Shown here piece after piece: positions 1 to 7,549 of a stretch of DNA of 19,120 bases. Source of the DNA: JAKVKY01 sp964293585 (GTDB taxonomy: Bacteria; Bacillota; Negativicutes; Acidaminococcales; Acidaminococcaceae); NCBI GenBank assembly GCA_964293585.1, contig CAXYYS010000039.1, positions 1 to 19,120 of the forward strand, given 5' to 3'. Made by a program: the position numbers and the translations under genes. The notes under the pieces are model-generated. The model saw only the letters and a list, made by a program, of their open reading frames with translations. It ran no database searches and was not told the DNA's origin. How positions within the stretch are numbered: the first letter of the stretch is position 1; each line of letters opens with the position of its first letter.

Positions 1-16
1 GCCAAAGGAGGTTGCC

Positions 17-601
17 ATGAAAAATCCTTATCACCCCATACCCGCTACAAAACCAGAAAAAATTACGGCGGCCCAAAAAGCCCTTTGGCAGGGTTTTATT
101 AATCTGTCTCTACAAGAGACACCCTGGCCAGATATCAAGATCAATCATCTCTGTCAAACAGCACATGTGGCCCGCAGTACTTTTTATGTCTATTATAAAA
201 ACACTGATGAATTGCTGACAGAATTGGAAAACTATCAGCTCTACAAACTGGTCAACCTGAGTGCCAAATTTATTAAGCTGGACCATTACGATAATGATTC
301 TGTAGCTTTTTTCCAAAACACGGTGCGTTACATAGCCAGCCAGCATAGATTTTTTTATGCTTTTCTGGTGGTCTCCCCTAATATACGCTTTATCAAAAAA
401 TGGAAAAATAATATCAAGTACCATCTTTGGGAATGGCGTGCTTATCATCATAACTCCACTGAGCTTTCAGCTCTGGCCATGGAACTGCTGGCTACGCAGG
501 TAGTTTCGGCGGCCACCTTCCTTTTACAGCACCCGGATGCCAGCAGTCCTTCCCAGTTGCAGGATTTGATTGCCAAGACTTTATCCTTATATGATTCTTA
601 G
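17..601 (+). CDS. TetR/AcrR family transcriptional regulator
   Basis: The 194-aa protein has an N-terminal TetR-type DNA-binding domain. A helix-turn-helix spans about residues 39-62, with the family-typical run of a hydrophobic helix, STFYVYYKN and a following LL helix. The C-terminal two thirds is helical and divergent, as expected for an effector-binding domain; its ligand cannot be read from the sequence. The ATG is supported by an AAAGGAGG ribosome binding site at 4-11 with 5 nt spacing. The gene lies 114 nt upstream of an RND efflux permease on the same strand. By analogy with AcrR/MexR-type local regulators, I infer that it represses the pump and perhaps itself. Length and architecture are normal for the family. 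The family call is firm; the regulatory target is inference. Confidence 0.9.
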   Translation: MKNPYHPIPATKPEKITAAQKALWQGFINLSLQETPWPDIKINHLCQTAHVARSTFYVYYKNTDELLTELENYQLYKLVNLSAKFIKLDHYDNDSVAFFQNTVRYIASQHRFFYAFLVVSPNIRFIKKWKNNIKYHLWEWRAYHHNSTELSALAMELLATQVVSAATFLLQHPDASSPSQLQDLIAKTLSLYDS

Positions 602-645
602 ACACTTTGTCCGATTTTGTCGCAGAAAAATATTCTGCCAACCGC

Positions 646-671
646 TATAATTATGCTTAGAGAGAATTATA
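646..671. promoter_or_regulatory. AT-rich inverted repeat in the TetR-RND intergenic region (possible operator)
   Basis: The 114-nt gap between the regulator and the permease holds two TATAAT-like hexamers, at 646-651 and 668-673. They lie inside a perfect 7-bp inverted repeat, TATAATT (646-652) and AATTATA (665-671), with a 12-nt spacer. Neither hexamer has a convincing -35 at 17 bp. The dyad could be the binding site of the upstream TetR-type protein overlapping a weak promoter. AT-rich dyads also occur by chance, so this is a tentative call. Confidence 0.3.
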
Positions 672-715
672 ATAGATGTTTTTTATCGGCTTAACTATTC
701 AAAGGGGGATTCAAA

Positions 716-3700
716 ATGAATTTTAACCTTGCGACCTGGTCTATCAAGCATCGGCAAGTGATTTATTTCTTTGCCGTGCTGTTAGCCATCATGGGTATTT
801 ATTCTTATAATGCCCTTGGCCGTAGCGAAGACCCAAACTTCACCGTCAAAGAAATGGTCATCAGCGCTAGCTGGCCTGGTGCAACGGCTAAAGAAATGGA
901 AATGCATGTGACGGATAAGATTGAAAAAGTTATCCAGACCGTGCCGGACGTAGATTTCGTTACCAGTTATTCACGTCCCGGTGTCTTTGTCGTCACCGTA
1001 GATATTAAAGAAAATATCCCCGGCGTGGAAGTTAAAAAACGTTGGCAGGAAGTCCGGAACCTGGTGGCTGATGCCAAGAAAGATTTACCCAGCGACATTA
1101 GTGGTCCTTTCTTTAATGACCACTTTGATGATGTTTACGGCAACATTTATGCCATTACCTCCGATAGTTATTCTTATGAAGATATGCGTAAGGTCGCTTC
1201 TGATATTAAAGACCAGCTGGTCCAGATAAAAGATGTAAAAAAAGTAGAACTTGTAGGCGTACAACCGGAGCGGATCTATCTTCAGGTCGATAATACCAAA
1301 TTATCCCAGTTAGGTATGAGCGTTGATACCCTTGCCAGTACGATTAAAGCTGAAACAACTGTTAACCCTTCCGGTATGACCCATGATAAGAGCAGTAACA
1401 CTTATCTGCGGCTGACAGGTCTTCCCGATACGTTAAAGAATATTGAAAGTCTGCCCCTGAGCGGTAATGGCAGGACTTTCCGGTTAAGTGATATTGCCAC
1501 TATTACACGTGGTTATGCTGAGCCTGCTGAACCTAAGATGTATTTTAACGGCAAACCTGCCATCGGCATTTCTCTTTCCATGTCTGACGGCGGTAATAAC
1601 ATTGAATTAGGCAAAAATCTGGATAAAAAGTTTGCCCAGCTCAAACATAACATGCCTTTAGGTTTTGAATTGAACATGGTTTCCGATCAGCCTCAGGTGG
1701 TAAAAAATGCCATCGGTGAGTTCATGGAAGGCTTGATTGAAGCCATCCTGATTGTCCTGGTTATGAGCCTGCTCTCCCTGGGCAGAAGAAGCGGTTACGT
1801 TATTTCTTGTTGTATCCCGCTGGTTCTTTTAGGAAGTTTTGTAGGCATGTATGTCATGGGAATAGACTTGCATAAGATTTCCTTAGGCTCTCTGATCATC
1901 GCCCTGGGCATGCTGGTAGATGATGCCATCGTCGTCGTAGAAATGATTGAACTGAAAGTCAACGAAGGCATGGAAAAAGTAAAGGCCTGCAGCTTTGCCT
2001 TCCAAAGCTGTGCCAAACCGTTACTGACCGGTACCATCATCACCTGCCTTAGTTTCATGCCTATCGCTTATAGCCAGACCACTGCCGGTGAATTTGCCAG
2101 CGCCTTGTTCCCCGTTGTTTCCTTAACTTTGATGATTAGCTGGTTCATCGCCGCCACGGTTTCTCCGGTACTGGGTTATGAGTGGATTACCCCGGACCGG
2201 TTATTGAAAGCAGAAAAGAATGCGGCGGCCACTTCCACCGATGACAAAGATACTGTTGCCGGGTCCACAGATGATAAAGATGCGTCTGCCAAACCTGCAG
2301 GCGGTAAAGAGGCCAAGGCGGAGGCTGCACCTGCACCTTCTTATAACATGTTTGATAATCCCTTCTATAAAAAATTCCGGGTACTCCTGAACTGGGCTCT
2401 AAATCACAGACCCATCGTCATCGGCGTTACCCTGTTGATTTTTGCCAGCGCCCTGGGTGTTGGTTCTACCTTAAAGCAGGAATTCTTCCCTGCCAGCGTA
2501 CGTCCGGAAATTTTAACCGAGTTAAATCTGCCTGAAGGCAGCAGCCTGGCTGCCAGTGACGCAGCGGCGCGTAAATTAACTGATCTGCTGAAGGACGATA
2601 AAGATGTGACCAGCGTAGCAACCTATGTAGGTAAGAGCGTGCCCCGGTTCGTACTGGTACTGGATCCTGTACAACCGCGTGATAATTATGCTCAACTGGT
2701 GGTAGTAGCCAAAGATACGCCAGCCCGCATCAGGCTGGAAGGCAAGATTAAGAAACTAGTAGCCGATAATCTGCCTAATGTGCAAAGCTATTCACGCTCC
2801 ATACCTCTGGGACCTCCTACTCCCTATCCGGTCATGATCCGTGTCAGCGCACCTACAGATAAACAAGTGCGCCAGTATGCGGATGAAATCCGGAATATCA
2901 TGTTAAAGAATAAACACATTACCATGGTCAGGTACGACTGGATGGAAAAAGCCAAATCCATCAAACTGGCCATTGATAATGATAAACTGCGGCAGATGGG
3001 TCTGACCCGTAAAGAAGTGGCCAGCGCCTTGCAGGCCGAAATCAGCGGCTACACCATCAGCCAGTATTATGAGGGCGACCAGGCTATAAATATGGTCTTC
3101 CGGCTGAATCCTGTGGACAGAAATAATATTCAAGACCTGGGTGCCTTATCTATTCCAACTTCTAAGGGCGCCGTACAGTTAACCCAGGTAGCTAATCTAA
3201 GTTATGACGCCGAAGAAAACATGATCTGGCGCCGTAACCTGCTGCCAACTATCACCGTCAACGCCGGCATCACAGACGATGTAACCGGTAACGATATTTC
3301 CAGTCAGATTTATGATGCCACGGCGGATTTACGCAAATCCATGCCTGACCGTTGCTCTATCGAAGTCGGCGGCCCTGCGGAAAAGAGTGCTAATACTACT
3401 AAAGCCTTGTTGCGGCCTGTACCAGCTATGCTTATTCTAATGCTGATCCTGTTAATGTTAGAACTGCAGGATGTACGCAAAGTGCTGGTAGTCTTCCTCA
3501 CCGCACCGCTCGGTTTGATTGGCCTCTGTTACGGTCTGTTCATCTTTAACACTTCTTTAGGTATCATGGCGGAAATCGGAGCACTGGCCCTGATAGGCAT
3601 CATCATCCGTAACACCATCGTCCTGGTAGACCAGATTGATCAACATCTGGCGATGGGCATGTCTCAGGAAGAAGCGGTAAAGGAATCCGTTATTATCCGT

Positions 3701-3883
3701 TTCCGTCCCATCATGCTGGCAGCCATGGTAGCCGTACTGGGCCTGGTTCCACTTTTCCCCAGTGCTTTCTGGCGTGGTCTGGCTGTAGGTATGGCCTGTG
3801 GTCTGGCATTAGCCACTATCATTACCCTGGTAGTAATGCCGGTTATCTACTGTATCCTGTTCAGAGTTAAATGCAAGGACTGA
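716..3883 (+). CDS. RND family efflux permease (AcrB/MexB-like, HAE1-type)
   Basis: This 1055-aa inner-membrane permease would use proton influx to drive drugs or other amphiphiles toward an outer-membrane channel. It has the full RND layout: an N-terminal membrane helix, a large periplasmic loop, a helix bundle (about 330-490), a cytoplasmic linker, then a second half with the same plan. The proton-relay aspartates of TM4 are present (GMLVDD, D402-D403). In TM10 the position of the AcrB lysine is arginine (R965-N966, in IIIRN), as I recall for a known subgroup of RND pumps. The linker at about residues 497-545 is unusually long, Ala/Asp/Lys-rich and carries a short tandem repeat. The start is supported by AAAGGGGG ahead of the ATG at 716. 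No periplasmic adaptor or outer-membrane channel gene lies in the window; the adaptor may be upstream of the regulator. Substrate unknown. Confidence 0.93.
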   Translation: MNFNLATWSIKHRQVIYFFAVLLAIMGIYSYNALGRSEDPNFTVKEMVISASWPGATAKEMEMHVTDKIEKVIQTVPDVDFVTSYSRPGVFVVTVDIKENIPGVEVKKRWQEVRNLVADAKKDLPSDISGPFFNDHFDDVYGNIYAITSDSYSYEDMRKVASDIKDQLVQIKDVKKVELVGVQPERIYLQVDNTKLSQLGMSVDTLASTIKAETTVNPSGMTHDKSSNTYLRLTGLPDTLKNIESLPLSGNGRTFRLSDIATITRGYAEPAEPKMYFNGKPAIGISLSMSDGGNNIELGKNLDKKFAQLKHNMPLGFELNMVSDQPQVVKNAIGEFMEGLIEAILIVLVMSLLSLGRRSGYVISCCIPLVLLGSFVGMYVMGIDLHKISLGSLIIALGMLVDDAIVVVEMIELKVNEGMEKVKACSFAFQSCAKPLLTGTIITCLSFMPIAYSQTTAGEFASALFPVVSLTLMISWFIAATVSPVLGYEWITPDRLLKAEKNAAATSTDDKDTVAGSTDDKDASAKPAGGKEAKAEAAPAPSYNMFDNPFYKKFRVLLNWALNHRPIVIGVTLLIFASALGVGSTLKQEFFPASVRPEILTELNLPEGSSLAASDAAARKLTDLLKDDKDVTSVATYVGKSVPRFVLVLDPVQPRDNYAQLVVVAKDTPARIRLEGKIKKLVADNLPNVQSYSRSIPLGPPTPYPVMIRVSAPTDKQVRQYADEIRNIMLKNKHITMVRYDWMEKAKSIKLAIDNDKLRQMGLTRKEVASALQAEISGYTISQYYEGDQAINMVFRLNPVDRNNIQDLGALSIPTSKGAVQLTQVANLSYDAEENMIWRRNLLPTITVNAGITDDVTGNDISSQIYDATADLRKSMPDRCSIEVGGPAEKSANTTKALLRPVPAMLILMLILLMLELQDVRKVLVVFLTAPLGLIGLCYGLFIFNTSLGIMAEIGALALIGIIIRNTIVLVDQIDQHLAMGMSQEEAVKESVIIRFRPIMLAAMVAVLGLVPLFPSAFWRGLAVGMACGLALATIITLVVMPVIYCILFRVKCKD
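2234..2293 (+). repeat. 30-bp imperfect tandem repeat inside the RND permease linker
   Basis: Two adjacent, in-frame 30-bp units (2234-2263 and 2264-2293) encode STDDKDTVAG and STDDKDASAK, starting at residue 507. They sit in the Ala/Lys/Glu-rich cytoplasmic linker between the two membrane halves of the pump. The second unit has diverged mainly at its 3' end. This looks like a local duplication in a tolerant loop. Confidence 0.75.
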
Positions 3884-3940
3884 TTACTTAAGAGAACGAG
3901 TATTGATGAAAATTCCCGGCTTATGTGATCTTTAGCATCG

Positions 3941-3973
3941 AACCAGGCCCCTGTTATGGCGGCCTGGTTTTTT
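3941..3973 (+). terminator. Rho-independent terminator of the RND permease gene
   Basis: A perfect 9-bp stem (AACCAGGCC at 3941-3949 with GGCCTGGTT at 3961-3969) has an 11-nt loop and ends in a run of six T residues (3968-3973). It lies 57 nt after the permease stop codon. Confidence 0.88.
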
Positions 3974-3980
3974 ATGCCTG

Positions 3981-4040
3981 CAATAAAAAAGCTGCGGTAC
4001 AAGCTGTGTTTACACAACCAGCTGTCCGCAGCATTTTTTA
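3981..4040 (-). terminator. Hairpin terminator of the ADP-ribosylglycohydrolase gene, probably bidirectional
   Basis: The outer stem GCTGCGG (3991-3997) pairs with CCGCAGC (4026-4032). An inner dyad around TGTGT/ACACA (4006-4017) extends the hairpin. Reading the - strand, the stem is followed by TTTTTTATTG. Reading the + strand, it is followed by ATTTTTTATTT. It therefore probably ends the - strand gene and backs up the permease terminator. Confidence 0.75.
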
Positions 4041-4041
4041 T

Positions 4042-4830
4042 TTATGCTTCAAACTTTGCTTCAAAGGCCTCCAGGGTAGCGCGCATCTTGTGATCCAGGA
4101 ACGGCCAAACCTGCCGGCGCAGTTCCTCCGGCACCCCAAAATAAGCCCCGGCCACGCCGCCTGCGATGGCGCCGGTGGTATCGCAATCGCCGCCCAGGGA
4201 AACAGCGTTCCTGATCGTCTCCTCCAAACTTTTGGCTTCAAAAAAAGCTTCGAAAGCCTGAGGCACAGAACCCTGACAGGATTCATCAAACTCATAGGTG
4301 TCCCGGATGGCATCTAAGGTAAAATCCCAGCGGTAATAATTTTTTTCCAGATACTGACGGATTTCCTGCTGGTCCGAACCCGTCCGGGCTAAATAGATGG
4401 CCGCCGCTGTAGCTTCAGCGCCTTTCATTCCTTCCGGATGGTTATGGGTAACCGCCGTCACTAAATCGGCCAGCCGGATAGCTTCTTCTAAAGATTGAGC
4501 AGCCCAGCCGCAGGGACTGACCCGCATGGCACTGCCGTTGCCAAAACTGTTATAGGGCTGGGGCTTGGGATTCACCAGCCAGTGCCGGAAATTGCCGCCG
4601 TAACCGGCGCCGGGATACTCACGCCCCCACTTTTGCATGCACGCCACCGCCTGGCCCGCCAACTTACTGTAATCGCCCTTACAGTTCAAGATGGCTTCCG
4701 CCACGGCTAAAGTCATCACCGAATCATCCGTCGGAGTACAATAATTCGTGAACAAAGAAAAATCTTTATGCCTGTAGTTATTAAACTCAAACCGGGACCC
4801 CACCACATCGCCAATGATTGCTCCTAACAT
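4042..4830 (-). CDS. ADP-ribosylglycohydrolase family protein (DraG/ARH-like)
   Basis: This 262-aa protein has the all-helical ADP-ribosylglycohydrolase fold. Family motifs are the N-terminal GAIIGDVVGSRFE (3-15), the metal-binding TDDS (34-37), NGSAMRVSPCG (98-108), THNHPEG (128-134) and the C-terminal GGDCDTTGAIAGG (213-225). These supply the acidic and threonine ligands for the two magnesium ions. The length is normal for a single-domain enzyme. Known members remove ADP-ribose from arginine or other groups, or cleave ADP-ribosylated small molecules; the substrate here cannot be told. No DraT-like transferase or nif gene is nearby, so a nitrogenase-regulating role has no support. The start is backed by a GGAGGGGG site 8 nt upstream. 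It appears monocistronic, with its own extended -10 promoter and terminator. Confidence 0.9.
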   Translation of the reverse strand: MLGAIIGDVVGSRFEFNNYRHKDFSLFTNYCTPTDDSVMTLAVAEAILNCKGDYSKLAGQAVACMQKWGREYPGAGYGGNFRHWLVNPKPQPYNSFGNGSAMRVSPCGWAAQSLEEAIRLADLVTAVTHNHPEGMKGAEATAAAIYLARTGSDQQEIRQYLEKNYYRWDFTLDAIRDTYEFDESCQGSVPQAFEAFFEAKSLEETIRNAVSLGGDCDTTGAIAGGVAGAYFGVPEELRRQVWPFLDHKMRATLEAFEAKFEA

Positions 4831-4885
4831 AGACCAACCCCCTCCTCGCTATCCTGGTAAAACGTATGCCAAATTCGTTACTTTA

Positions 4886-4894
4886 ATTATAACA
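4886..4894 (-). promoter_or_regulatory. Extended -10 promoter of the ADP-ribosylglycohydrolase gene
   Basis: On the - strand, TGT followed directly by TATAAT (hexamer at 4891-4886) forms an extended -10 about 56 nt upstream of the start codon. No good -35 exists at 17 bp, which is tolerated for extended -10 promoters. Confidence 0.55.
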
Positions 4895-4945
4895 TGTAAC
4901 CCGGACAACAGGTCGCCCGGCAAACGACAACGGCAGCCGAACGGC

Positions 4946-4981
4946 GCAAAAATTAAGCTCAGCACTGCCCGTGCCGAGCTT
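4946..4981 (-). terminator. Terminator after azlD
   Basis: AAGCTC (4955-4960) and GCAC (4962-4965) pair with GTGC (4971-4974) and GAGCTT (4976-4981) around one internal mismatch and a 5-nt loop. Reading the - strand, the stem is followed by AATTTTTG. It begins immediately after the azlD stop codon. Confidence 0.75.
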
Positions 4982-4982
4982 G

Positions 4983-5315
4983 TTATTTTACAAATACCAG
5001 CTGCACCAGCAGCATGTAGAACACCGTGCCGCCGGCAATAGAAAGCAACATCTGGCGCTGCCAGAGATGCAGCGCTACCGTCATCAGGATGCCTAAAGCT
5101 TCCGGGACGCCGTGGCTGCCCTGCAGCAGGGAGACATCTTTTAAGCAGTACACCACCAGCATGGCAAAGATGGCCTGAGGCAAAGCCTTGCCCAGGTACT
5201 GGATATACGCCGGCGTCGGTTTGCCCGGCTTAAAAATCAGGAACGGCAAAAAGCGGGTCGCCATGGTAGCCAGTACGCACAAAGCCACAGTGGCTATTTG
5301 TTCAAGTAAGGTCAT
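4983..5315 (-). CDS. azlD: AzlD family branched-chain amino acid transport subunit
   Basis: This small (110 aa) integral membrane protein has about four hydrophobic segments. It carries the AzlD features: an N-terminal helix, TRFLPFLIF at about residues 20-28, then the LGKALPQAIFAMLVVYCLKDV segment. AzlD works with AzlC as a two-component exporter of branched-chain amino acids, including the analogue azaleucine. The start codon overlaps the azlC stop by 4 nt (ATGA at 5315-5312), a sign of translational coupling and of stoichiometric production. Length is normal. A terminator lies directly downstream, so azlC-azlD is a two-gene operon. Confidence 0.92.
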   Translation of the reverse strand: MTLLEQIATVALCVLATMATRFLPFLIFKPGKPTPAYIQYLGKALPQAIFAMLVVYCLKDVSLLQGSHGVPEALGILMTVALHLWQRQMLLSIAGGTVFYMLLVQLVFVK

Positions 5316-6028
5316 TTTAAGCCACCGGTCCTGGCAATTTTTTCTTTAAAAATGGTCAAAAGGACCAGGATACAAATCATGGTAGGCACCATAAAGGACT
5401 GCCGTCCGAACAATAACAGACAAACCACCGCAGCTACAAAACCGATATAGGCCGTATAATGGCTGCGTTCCTTCAGATACTGCTCCATGAAGATGACCAC
5501 GAACATAGATGTCATCACAAAATCCAGGCCCCGGGTATTAAATTTTAAGAGCGAACCTACCAGTCCGCCGATGGTGGCGCCGGAAACCCAGTACAGCTGG
5601 TTGAGCAGCGTGACAAAGAACATGAACCAGGTCTTGTCCACGCCCTCCGGAACCTGAGCGGTATAGTTAATAGAAAAAGTTTCGTCGCATAAGCCAAAGA
5701 TCAGGTAAAACCGTTTCCAGCCCCGCAGATTTTTAAATTTATCCAGCATGGCCAGCCCGTAAAAAAGATGCCGTGCCTGCATGAGCAGCGCCACCAGAAA
5801 AGTTTCTACCGGCGCAAAAGTTCCTAACATCATGGCGGCGGCCACAAATTCCAGAGACCCGCCAAAAATAGTCAGGCTCATGAGCATAGGGTAAACAAAA
5901 CTGAAACCGTTCACATGCATATAGATACCGTAGGCCAGACCCAGGAACCAGAACCCTGCAAAAATAGGGATAGTAAATGGAAAAGCGGCCTTGAGCGCCT
6001 TCCGGCGGATACTTTGTGTCTCTGTCAT
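5312..6028 (-). CDS. azlC: AzlC family branched-chain amino acid transport permease
   Basis: This 238-aa membrane protein carries AzlC signatures: an N-terminal AFPFTIPIFAGFWFLGLAYG segment, GGSLEFVAAAMM with the following helix, ARHLFYGLAML, and the GLCDETFS motif. Together with AzlD it forms the larger subunit of a branched-chain amino acid exporter. The frame stays open upstream to 6112. I chose the ATG at 6028 because GAGG lies 5 nt ahead of it and because a good promoter (6051-6079) sits between 6028 and 6112, so the longer form would begin outside the transcript. The gene ends by overlapping azlD by 4 nt. An importer for the same amino acids (livKHMGF) lies in the same window on the same strand. 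Confidence 0.92.
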   Translation of the reverse strand: MTETQSIRRKALKAAFPFTIPIFAGFWFLGLAYGIYMHVNGFSFVYPMLMSLTIFGGSLEFVAAAMMLGTFAPVETFLVALLMQARHLFYGLAMLDKFKNLRGWKRFYLIFGLCDETFSINYTAQVPEGVDKTWFMFFVTLLNQLYWVSGATIGGLVGSLLKFNTRGLDFVMTSMFVVIFMEQYLKERSHYTAYIGFVAAVVCLLLFGRQSFMVPTMICILVLLTIFKEKIARTGGLK

Positions 6029-6050
6029 TATAACCTCGCAGTCTTTGTCT

Positions 6051-6079
6051 ATTCTAACACGCGGCAGAGCAGGACGCAA
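6051..6079 (-). promoter_or_regulatory. Promoter of the azlCD operon
   Basis: Reading the - strand: -35 TTGCGT (6079-6074), a 17-nt spacer, then -10 TAGAAT (6056-6051) preceded by TGT as an extended -10. The predicted +1 near 6044 gives a leader of about 16 nt containing the GAGG ribosome binding site. This makes azlCD independent of the upstream polymerase gene. Confidence 0.6.
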
Positions 6080-6136
6080 CCCGCCCGTCTTTAGGTTTCT
6101 TCCTAGCAGCACTGGTGCTGCCGGCGCCTCCGGTCC

Positions 6137-7438
6137 TTATTTATACATCAGCCCCGGCATACGCACCTCGTCCCGGCCGTCCCGGGGCATCTTGATATCG
6201 CCTAACAGCGAGGCCGCATACAGCGCTTTCTTACCATAACGGCTGCGCACTTCCTCCACGGTATTTTCCAAGCGGTCCCGGCATTGCAGGGCCGCCACGT
6301 CCGTAAACAAATCCGGCTGCTGCACCTGGTCCTGAGGCTGTAATTTCGTAGCCCTGATACTGACCGCCCGCACCGGCTGCCGCCAGTTATACCCTGTGTG
6401 CAGTAATTTACGGGCCGCCACTGCCAAAAGATAAGGACTGCGGTGGGCCAGCGGCAGCGCTGTCTGGTACTGATGGAAATTTAAATCTCCGCCCCGGACC
6501 GTGACCTGGACGCCGCCGGCTAAAAGTTCGTGCACCCGCAGGCGATGACCTACATCCTGGGCCAATTCCAGCAGCACCTGCCACACCTCGGCTTCATTAG
6601 CCAGATCCGCCGTGCAGGTAATACCGTGGCCGATAGATTTGACCGGGCTCACAAAACCGCGGCGGCTGACCCTGGAACCATCCAGACCTGTCGCATACCC
6701 CCACAAAGCTTCGCCGTTTTTCCCCAGCCAGTGCCGTACCTGCTCCGGCGCCAACGCCGCCAGCTGCCCCACGGTCAAGATACCCCGCTGCGCCAGTTTT
6801 AAAACAGTGGCCGGTCCGGCATAAATCAATTTCCCTACCGGCAAAGGCCACACCAGTTCCCGGAAATTTTCCCGGCTAATCTGGGTGAGTCCCCTGGGTT
6901 TATGCATATCGCTCCCCAGTTTGGCAAAAACTTTATTAAAAGACACGCCGATGCTGACCGTCAATCCCAGTTCGTCTGCCACCAGGTTGCTGATACGGCT
7001 GGCTATGCTGAGACCATTGCCGTACAGATCTGTGCTGGCCGTCACATCCAGCCAGCATTCGTCCATACCGAAAGGTTCCACCTGTTCCGTAAAGCGGCTA
7101 TACAATTCCTGAACCAGCCGGGAATATTTTACGTACTGGTCATAATGAGGCGGCACAAAAATCAGCTCCGGACACAAACGTTTAGCCTCCCAGTTTACCA
7201 TTCCTGTCCGCACGCCTTGCGCCTTAGCCGGATATGATTTAGCCAGGATGATACCGTGCCGTTCTTCCGTGCTGCCGCACACGGCGATGGCTTTACCCTT
7301 AAGATCCGGATTCAACATCGTCTCCACGGCAGCATAAAAACAATTTAAGTCACTGTGCAGGATGACCCGGTCTGTCGTTTTTTGTTTCCGGTACCCCGGA
7401 TTAAATAAATTAATGATACGGATAGCGCTGGTAACCAT
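6137..7438 (-). CDS. dinB: Y-family translesion DNA polymerase (DinB/UmuC-type, Pol IV-like)
   Basis: This 433-aa error-prone polymerase copies past DNA lesions. Catalytic carboxylates are visible: D30 in HSDLNCFYAAVE, and D126-E127 in FGMDECWLDV. Y35 occupies the steric-gate position that excludes ribonucleotides. An HhH/thumb region, LAQRGILTVGQLAAL, and a little-finger domain follow. QQPDLF at 373-378 is a good beta-clamp-binding motif, followed by an extension of about 55 residues. The longest frame begins at TTG 7453, but ATG 7438 has a GAGG site 5 nt upstream, so I use the ATG. The gene is divergent from a 90-aa ORF, with an SOS-box-like sequence upstream (7474-7487). It may be closer to the Firmicute UvrX/YqjW branch than to E. 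coli DinB; the symbol is used in the broad sense. Confidence 0.92.
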   Translation of the reverse strand: MVTSAIRIINLFNPGYRKQKTTDRVILHSDLNCFYAAVETMLNPDLKGKAIAVCGSTEERHGIILAKSYPAKAQGVRTGMVNWEAKRLCPELIFVPPHYDQYVKYSRLVQELYSRFTEQVEPFGMDECWLDVTASTDLYGNGLSIASRISNLVADELGLTVSIGVSFNKVFAKLGSDMHKPRGLTQISRENFRELVWPLPVGKLIYAGPATVLKLAQRGILTVGQLAALAPEQVRHWLGKNGEALWGYATGLDGSRVSRRGFVSPVKSIGHGITCTADLANEAEVWQVLLELAQDVGHRLRVHELLAGGVQVTVRGGDLNFHQYQTALPLAHRSPYLLAVAARKLLHTGYNWRQPVRAVSIRATKLQPQDQVQQPDLFTDVAALQCRDRLENTVEEVRSRYGKKALYAASLLGDIKMPRDGRDEVRMPGLMYK

Positions 7439-7473
7439 GCTGGCCTCACTCAAAACCTTAATCTGTATTTTTT

Positions 7474-7487
7474 AAAACAAATGTTTT
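7474..7487. promoter_or_regulatory. SOS (LexA/DinR) box-like operator on the dinB side
   Basis: AAAACAAATGTTTT contains the full core AACRNRYGTT of the B. subtilis SOS consensus CGAACRNRYGTTYC; only the flanking bases deviate. It lies 14 nt downstream of the leftward -10, where bound LexA would block dinB transcription. LexA itself is not in the window, so the assignment rests on motif, position and the nature of the gene. Confidence 0.5.
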
Positions 7488-7499
7488 CTTTTAATAAAA

Positions 7500-7536
7500 A
7501 TATTATAGCACTATTTGCTGAACTATGCTATAATAT
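7500..7536. promoter_or_regulatory. Mirror-image divergent promoters for dinB and the 90-aa gene
   Basis: Perfect 11-bp inverted arms, ATATTATAGCA (7500-7510) and TGCTATAATAT (7526-7536), flank a 15-nt spacer. Each arm contains an extended -10 (TGCTATAAT) pointing outward: 7507-7502 toward dinB and 7529-7534 toward the small gene. Each promoter's -35 region would overlap the other's -10. For the small gene an additional promoter is possible: TTTAGA (7547-7552), 17 nt, TATAAG (7570-7575). Confidence 0.5.
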
Positions 7537-7549
7537 CCTTGAAAAATTT

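Noticed and set aside
3925..4317. 130-aa + strand frame across the terminators into the ADP-ribosylglycohydrolase gene
   Set aside because: It starts inside terminator sequence and then runs antisense to a well-supported enzyme gene; no recognisable protein features.
4042..4830. DraG role in nitrogenase regulation
   Set aside because: The family match is good, but no draT or nif genes are present, so the specific function is not supported.
5312..6112. 266-aa version of AzlC starting at 6112
   Set aside because: The added residues lie upstream of a good promoter (6051-6079), lack a ribosome binding site and are not typical of AzlC N-termini.
6106..6121. GCAGCAC/GTGCTGC palindrome between dinB and azlC as a terminator
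   Set aside because: The loop is only 2 nt and no T run follows on either strand. It may be chance or a weak structure, so it is not annotated as a terminator.
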